Of a stretch of DNA of 18,739 nucleotides, positions 15,334-18,739 are shown in pieces. The notes beneath the pieces were generated by a model that saw only the letters and a list, made by a program, of their open reading frames with translations, did not search any database and was not told the DNA's origin. Each line of letters begins with the position of its first letter. Position 1 is the first letter of the stretch. The stretch is taken from the NCBI GenBank assembly GCA_021799915.1, contig JAJYZN010000034.1:1-18739 (forward strand). Reading direction: 5' to 3'. Origin of the DNA: Actinomycetes bacterium. Its GTDB lineage: Bacteria > Actinomycetota > Acidimicrobiia > Acidimicrobiales > RAAP-2. Both the position numbers and the translations under genes were made by a program.

Positions 15334-15570
15334 TCAGAGGTTGACCACCGGGCACGTGATGGTGCGGGTGATGCCGTCGACTTGCTGGATCTCTCCCACG
15401 ATGAGGCGGCCGAGCTCGTCGACCGATCGGGCCTGGGCCCTGGCGATCACGTCGTAGGGGCCCGTCACGTCCTCGGCGGTGACGACGCCTTGGATGCCGG
15501 CGATCTGGCGGGCCGCGTCGGCTGCTTTGCCGACATCGGTCTGGATCAGCACGTATGCGGTGACGGCCAC
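15334..15570 (-). CDS. Stand-alone Lrp/AsnC ligand-binding (RAM) domain protein
   Basis: This 78-residue protein is one RAM domain with no DNA-binding helix-turn-helix. It reads MAVTAYVLIQTDVGKAADAARQIAG, then VVTAEDVTGPYDVIARAQARSVDELGRLIVGEIQQVDGITRTITCPVVNL. VTGPYDVIA and the end GITRTITC are diagnostic of the fold. Stand-alone RAM proteins form dimers or higher rings that bind small ligands, often amino acids. GTG 15570 is fixed by a perfect AGGAGG six bases upstream; the frame extends further upstream without homology. It is the first gene of the set with the LLM oxidoreductase and VOC protein, and divergent from the MFS gene. A role as ligand sensor for these is only a guess. Confidence 0.88.
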   Translation of the reverse strand: MAVTAYVLIQTDVGKAADAARQIAGIQGVVTAEDVTGPYDVIARAQARSVDELGRLIVGEIQQVDGITRTITCPVVNL

Positions 15571-15576
15571 CTGGGT

Positions 15577-15582
15577 CCTCCT
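15577..15582 (-). promoter_or_regulatory. Ribosome-binding site of the RAM-domain gene
   Basis: AGGAGG (minus strand) lies six bases before the GTG at 15570. It is among the strongest ribosome-binding sites in the window and fixes the short 78-residue form. Confidence 0.75.
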
Positions 15583-15646
15583 GCGGCCACGATAGCCCGA
15601 GGCCCGCAAGACTGCCGTCGGGACGGGCTGCTGGTCGTGATGCACC

Positions 15647-15652
15647 TACGCT
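15647..15652 (+). promoter_or_regulatory. Candidate -10 of the MFS gene
   Basis: TACGCT ends seven bases before the GTG at 15659, so transcription would begin at or next to the start codon (leaderless). No -35 is evident. The same geometry is seen at the Fur-type gene (TACGAT, GTG 5784). Confidence 0.4.
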
Positions 15653-15658
15653 GGCACG

Positions 15659-17047
15659 GTGGCCGTGGGAGACAGGGTGGACCAGTTCCGTGCCCTCGCT
15701 CGCCAGGCACTGCACGATCTCTTCGACCAGCGCAAGCCCTTCGGTCGGCTGGCGCTGACCCAAGTCCTCATGCTGGCCGGCGACACCCTCGTGACCATCT
15801 CTCTCGCCGGGTCCCTCTTCTTCTCCATCTCGCCTCACGAGGCGAAGAGCAAGGTGTTCTTGTACTTGGTGCTGACCCTGGCGCCGTTTGCCGTCGTGTC
15901 TCCGTTGCTCGGGCCGCTGATCGACCGCTCCCGTGGCGCGAGGCGGGCAATGGCGATGGCCTCGGCGCTCGGGCGCTGCGCCCTGTGCCCGCTGATGGCG
16001 TCCGACACGCACAGCCTCTTGCTGTTCCCCGAAGCCTTCTGCATCCTCGTCCTCTCCAAGCTCTACTTGGTCACCCGGGGCGCGCTCGTCCCGGAGATGG
16101 CTGCTGCCGGAGGGATCGTGGGTTCCGGCGAGCGAGACGGAGCAGGCGCGCCGTCCGCTTCGAGCGCGCACCCCGGCTCGGGTCAGCGGGTGCGGACCGA
16201 GTTCGCGGCCTTGAATGCCCGGCTCACCTTGCTCGGGACGCTGGCGGGGTTTGCAGCCTCGGTGCCAGGCGTCGTGCTCCTCAAGGTGACGGGCGCTCCG
16301 GGAGTCTTGGTCTTCGACGCGTTCGTGTTCGCCTCAGCTGCGGTCGCTGCTGCCAGGTTGCCCGTGCCCCGGGTCAGCCGCCGCACGCGGACGGCTGCAG
16401 CCGGTGCACCGAGAGCGAGCGCGCACCACGTCGCCGCGGACGACCTGAGGGGTTTGCAGCCGATCGCCCATCCGGAGGTCATCTTCGGTCTGACCACGAT
16501 CTCGCTCGTGCGCGGGCTGGCCGGCTTCCTGGTGTTCCTGCTGGCCTTCGGCCTGCGGCGGGAGAACGCTGCGCTGTGGTGGTACGGGCTGGCGCTCGGG
16601 GCGAGCGGCGCGGGATCGCTCGGGGGACTGCTGCTCGTCGCCCGTTTGCGCCGCCGCCTGAGCGAGCAGCAGCTCCTGCTCACGGCCATCTGGCTCATCG
16701 CCGTCGCCGCCTTCGGCGCCGCCATGTGGGGCACGCTGGTGGCCGAAGCCGGCCTGGCCCTCTTCGTCGGCCTGGCCGGCGCGTTGGGCCAGCCTTCGTT
16801 CGACGCCATCGCCCAGCGCAACGTGCCCTTGCCCGCCCAAGGACGGGCGTTCGCCCGTTTCGCCACGCGCCAGCAGCTCGTGTGGGTCCTGGGAGCGCTC
16901 ATCCCGGTGGTGGTCGCCCTCCCCTTCCCCGACGGCGACGTGGTCATGGCGTCGGTGGCGGCGGCCGGCGGGCTGTTCTACGTGTCGAGCCGCCGGGCGG
17001 TCCGCCATCGGGCCCTCCCGCGCAGCCACGGGATCGAAGAGGCCTGA
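15659..17047 (+). CDS. MFS transporter
   Basis: This 462-residue polytopic membrane protein has a cytoplasmic N-terminus of about 28 residues and then some ten to twelve hydrophobic stretches. Examples are LALTQVLMLAGDTLVTISLAGSLFF, VFLYLVLTLAPFAVVSPLLGPLIDR, LLGTLAGFAASVPGVVLL, GLAGFLVFLLAFGL and LWWYGLALGASGAGSLGGLLLVARLRRR. PLIDRSRGARRAMAM matches the loop-2 motif region of major facilitator proteins (D-R-x-G-R-R-like). A soluble Ser/Gly/Ala-rich linker lies between about residues 150 and 180, and another basic linker near 240-260. The overall layout resembles efflux-type MFS, but the substrate cannot be read. The GTG start has no ribosome-binding site and lies seven bases after a TACGCT -10. 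It is convergent with the pilin-like gene, with a hairpin between them. Confidence 0.82.
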   Translation: MAVGDRVDQFRALARQALHDLFDQRKPFGRLALTQVLMLAGDTLVTISLAGSLFFSISPHEAKSKVFLYLVLTLAPFAVVSPLLGPLIDRSRGARRAMAMASALGRCALCPLMASDTHSLLLFPEAFCILVLSKLYLVTRGALVPEMAAAGGIVGSGERDGAGAPSASSAHPGSGQRVRTEFAALNARLTLLGTLAGFAASVPGVVLLKVTGAPGVLVFDAFVFASAAVAAARLPVPRVSRRTRTAAAGAPRASAHHVAADDLRGLQPIAHPEVIFGLTTISLVRGLAGFLVFLLAFGLRRENAALWWYGLALGASGAGSLGGLLLVARLRRRLSEQQLLLTAIWLIAVAAFGAAMWGTLVAEAGLALFVGLAGALGQPSFDAIAQRNVPLPAQGRAFARFATRQQLVWVLGALIPVVVALPFPDGDVVMASVAAAGGLFYVSSRRAVRHRALPRSHGIEEA

Positions 17048-17070
17048 GCGAGCGCCGGTGAAGCCCGGGC

Positions 17071-17086
17071 CGAGCTGGTCAGCTCG
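17071..17086. terminator. Short hairpin between convergent genes
   Basis: CGAGCT-GGTC-AGCTCG is a perfect 6-bp stem with a 4-base loop, 24 bp after the MFS stop and overlapping the stop codon of the pilin-like gene. There is no T-run. It may help to end transcription from the MFS side; the short stem keeps confidence low. Confidence 0.4.
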
Positions 17087-18680
17087 CCTGGCGGACGAAG
17101 AGCACGCCGACCGAGGCCTTCCCGGCCACCGAGCGCGAGCCCCCCGAGGCGCCCGCGACTGTGAGCGGCGAGCCGAACGCCATCCCGTTCTCAGCGGTGT
17201 ATGTGCTGCCGGCGTAGATCTCCCCCTCGACCACCTTGGCCGAACCGGTCATGGAGATCTTGCACGGCGTGTAGAAGAGGGTGTCCACTCCTGTGTAGAT
17301 CTTGCCGGTGAATGTAATGAGCCCGTTTGTCCCGGTGCACGAGACCGGTGACCCTGTGGACTTGTCGGTCGGGACGATGAGGCCGAGCTGGTGGGTGGCG
17401 CCGGCCGTCGAGACGCTCACGTTGGCCGGTGTGGGAAGGTCGAAGCCTGCGGTCGAGAGCACGACCAGGTTCCGGGCCAGGACGAGCTTTGTGCAGTAGT
17501 AGGCTGTCTGCCACGACGGGCAGTTCGGGTGGCGCTGAGGGAGTGTGACCTTGCACGACGTGTACAGCGCCACCGGCTTGGATGTCCCTGTCGCTGTGCT
17601 CGCTGTGTGCATGGCGAACATCGCCTTGTAGACCTTGGCGCATGTGCTCCCGGCGTTCAGCGCGCGGTACCCGCTCGCGACCCATCCACTGGGTGTCCAG
17701 ATCACCTTCGGGAAAGTCTGGGTCGTGAGCGAGCCGAGACTCGAGTCGTCCTCGACGATATGAGCTGCGGGGTGTGTGCCCGGCCACCACGAGGGGGTGG
17801 TGATCTTGGTCTTCGCGACGACGCCGTGGAGTGTCGGGTTCCCTGCGATGTCGATGCCCGGTGTCGCGGTGCTGAAGGAGACGAGTGTGCCGCCGACAGA
17901 GGGGCTCCCGCTCGGGATGGAGATCGCCCCCCCCGCCTTGGCGTTGCCGGCGATCTTGCAGTTGCCTGTGAGGGTCATGTTCCCGGTGGCCACCAGTGTG
18001 CCCGTCATGCTCCCCCCGCTGCCGCACTTGACGCTGCCGTTCACGTAGACGGTCTTTGTCGGGGTGTCGAAGGCATCGGCACCTGAGACTGTGAACCCGG
18101 CGCCGATGTAGGCGGCGTCTCCGAACACCGAGCCCAGCGGCGAGACGGCGATGTCCGCCTCGGAGACCACGCGGGCGCTCTTGGTCCCGTCCTTCCCGGT
18201 CGAGGTGAGCAGGACGGCCTTGGGCAGTGTTGTCGCCTTGCTGGCTGCCGAGAGGCTGGAACAGGCGAGCTTGGTGCGAGCTGTCAGTGTCGAGAAGTAC
18301 GTGGCTGTGACCGAGTACGAGGAGGAGCGGGGCGCGCTGCCCAATGTGCCGCGCACTGCTGTGGCACCGCATGGAGCTGTCTTGACACTGGCCTCGGACT
18401 CGATGCGCTGGTAGGCGGCGTCCACGCCGGACTGGGCTGATTGGAGCGCCTGCTGGTAGTCCACGTTCGAGATCGTGGTGGCGCTGTCGGTGACGAGCAC
18501 TTGGGACCCGACCATCCCGACGAGGGAGAAGACGACGGCCATGATCACCACGGTGACGAGCACTGCGAACCCGGCGTCGGGGGACCGGCGGGCCCACGCG
18601 CGCTGCGCTGCTCTCCCGTGTCCTGCGGTCCGCGTGCGCCGGGAGTGCTGATGGCGGTGGGAGCCAGGTCGTACATGCAT
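17079..18680 (-). CDS. PilX-like pilin-type secreted protein with ten cysteines
   Basis: This 533-residue protein has a long basic N-terminus (about 33 residues), then SPDAGFAVLVTVVIMAVVFSLVGMVGSQVL. That is a prepilin-like Gly-Phe junction and hydrophobic helix as in PilX/minor pilin-type proteins, although Glu at position 5 is absent. ISNVDYQQALQSAQSGVDAAYQRIES continues the helix. The rest is a Ser/Thr/Gly-rich extracellular region with short repeats such as GSMTGTLVATGNMTLTGNCKIAGNAKAGGAI, likely a beta-helix. Ten cysteines, nearly all C-terminal to the helix, suggest disulfides. It would sit in the membrane before assembly into, or help with, a type IV pilus-like fibre. ATG 18680 is fixed by AGGAGG; an in-frame ATG at 18731, overlapping a possible upstream TGA, is the alternative. 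Thr codons are often ACA, unlike the neighbours. The annotation is by architecture. Confidence 0.75.
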   Translation of the reverse strand: MHVRPGSHRHQHSRRTRTAGHGRAAQRAWARRSPDAGFAVLVTVVIMAVVFSLVGMVGSQVLVTDSATTISNVDYQQALQSAQSGVDAAYQRIESEASVKTAPCGATAVRGTLGSAPRSSSYSVTATYFSTLTARTKLACSSLSAASKATTLPKAVLLTSTGKDGTKSARVVSEADIAVSPLGSVFGDAAYIGAGFTVSGADAFDTPTKTVYVNGSVKCGSGGSMTGTLVATGNMTLTGNCKIAGNAKAGGAISIPSGSPSVGGTLVSFSTATPGIDIAGNPTLHGVVAKTKITTPSWWPGTHPAAHIVEDDSSLGSLTTQTFPKVIWTPSGWVASGYRALNAGSTCAKVYKAMFAMHTASTATGTSKPVALYTSCKVTLPQRHPNCPSWQTAYYCTKLVLARNLVVLSTAGFDLPTPANVSVSTAGATHQLGLIVPTDKSTGSPVSCTGTNGLITFTGKIYTGVDTLFYTPCKISMTGSAKVVEGEIYAGSTYTAENGMAFGSPLTVAGASGGSRSVAGKASVGVLFVRQAS

Positions 18681-18686
18681 GGCTGT

Positions 18687-18692
18687 CCTCCT
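18687..18692 (-). promoter_or_regulatory. Ribosome-binding site of the PilX-like gene
   Basis: AGGAGG (minus strand) lies six bases before the ATG at 18680. This favours the 533-residue form over one starting at 18731. The remaining bases up to 18739 hold a possible end of another minus-strand gene (TGA at 18728-18730), too short to judge. Confidence 0.7.
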
Positions 18693-18739
18693 CTCGGTCT
18701 CCCTCGGCGAGACGGTGCGCCACGAGGTCATGGTGCACC

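Overview
The window is a GC-rich (by eye about two thirds G+C or more), densely packed chromosomal segment from an actinobacterium. The sequence-level reasons are a WhiB-family iron-sulfur regulator (an actinobacterial family), an LLM-class F420-type oxidoreductase, an alpha-methylacyl-CoA racemase of the mycobacterial Mcr type, frequent GTG starts, and 4-bp GTGA/ATGA gene overlaps. I cannot fix the genus; a deep actinobacterial lineage such as Acidimicrobiia is possible but is inference. I see no rRNA, tRNA, IS element, CRISPR array or phage gene, and no gene-free stretch longer than 300 bases.

Layout. (1) 1-5652, minus strand: a tightly coupled operon glpD, agpS-like, glpK and a MoxR ATPase (cut by the window edge). 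It would turn glycerol into glycerol-3-phosphate and DHAP, with a flavoenzyme resembling alkylglycerone-phosphate (ether lipid) synthase between the two glycerol genes. (2) 5738-7742, plus strand: a Fur/PerR-type regulator, a short rubrerythrin, a DUF3501 protein and then whiB. This looks like a peroxide and redox defence block. A 7-1-7 palindrome overlaps the regulator's promoter in the gap shared with glpD. (3) 7751-10011, plus strand: an acyl-CoA dehydrogenase followed 2 bp later by anthranilate phosphoribosyltransferase (trpD). (4) 10086-12532, minus strand: a family 1 beta-glycosidase overlapping a galactokinase, which together suggest use of beta-galactosides. (5) 12806-13951, plus strand: alpha-methylacyl-CoA racemase, ending in a strong hairpin. 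(6) 14012-15570, minus strand: a stand-alone Lrp/AsnC ligand-binding domain protein, an LLM-class oxidoreductase and a VOC-fold protein. (7) 15659-17047, plus strand: an MFS transporter, probably translated from a leaderless mRNA. (8) 17079-18680, minus strand: a PilX-like pilin-type secreted protein with ten cysteines and Thr codon use unlike its neighbours.

Most of the window is recognisable metabolism and redox regulation. I do not see a clear new defence or mobile system. The parts most worth following are the glycerol/ether-lipid operon, the PerR-rubrerythrin-DUF3501 block with its two palindromes, the coupled glycosidase-galactokinase pair, and the unusual pilin-like gene at the right edge.
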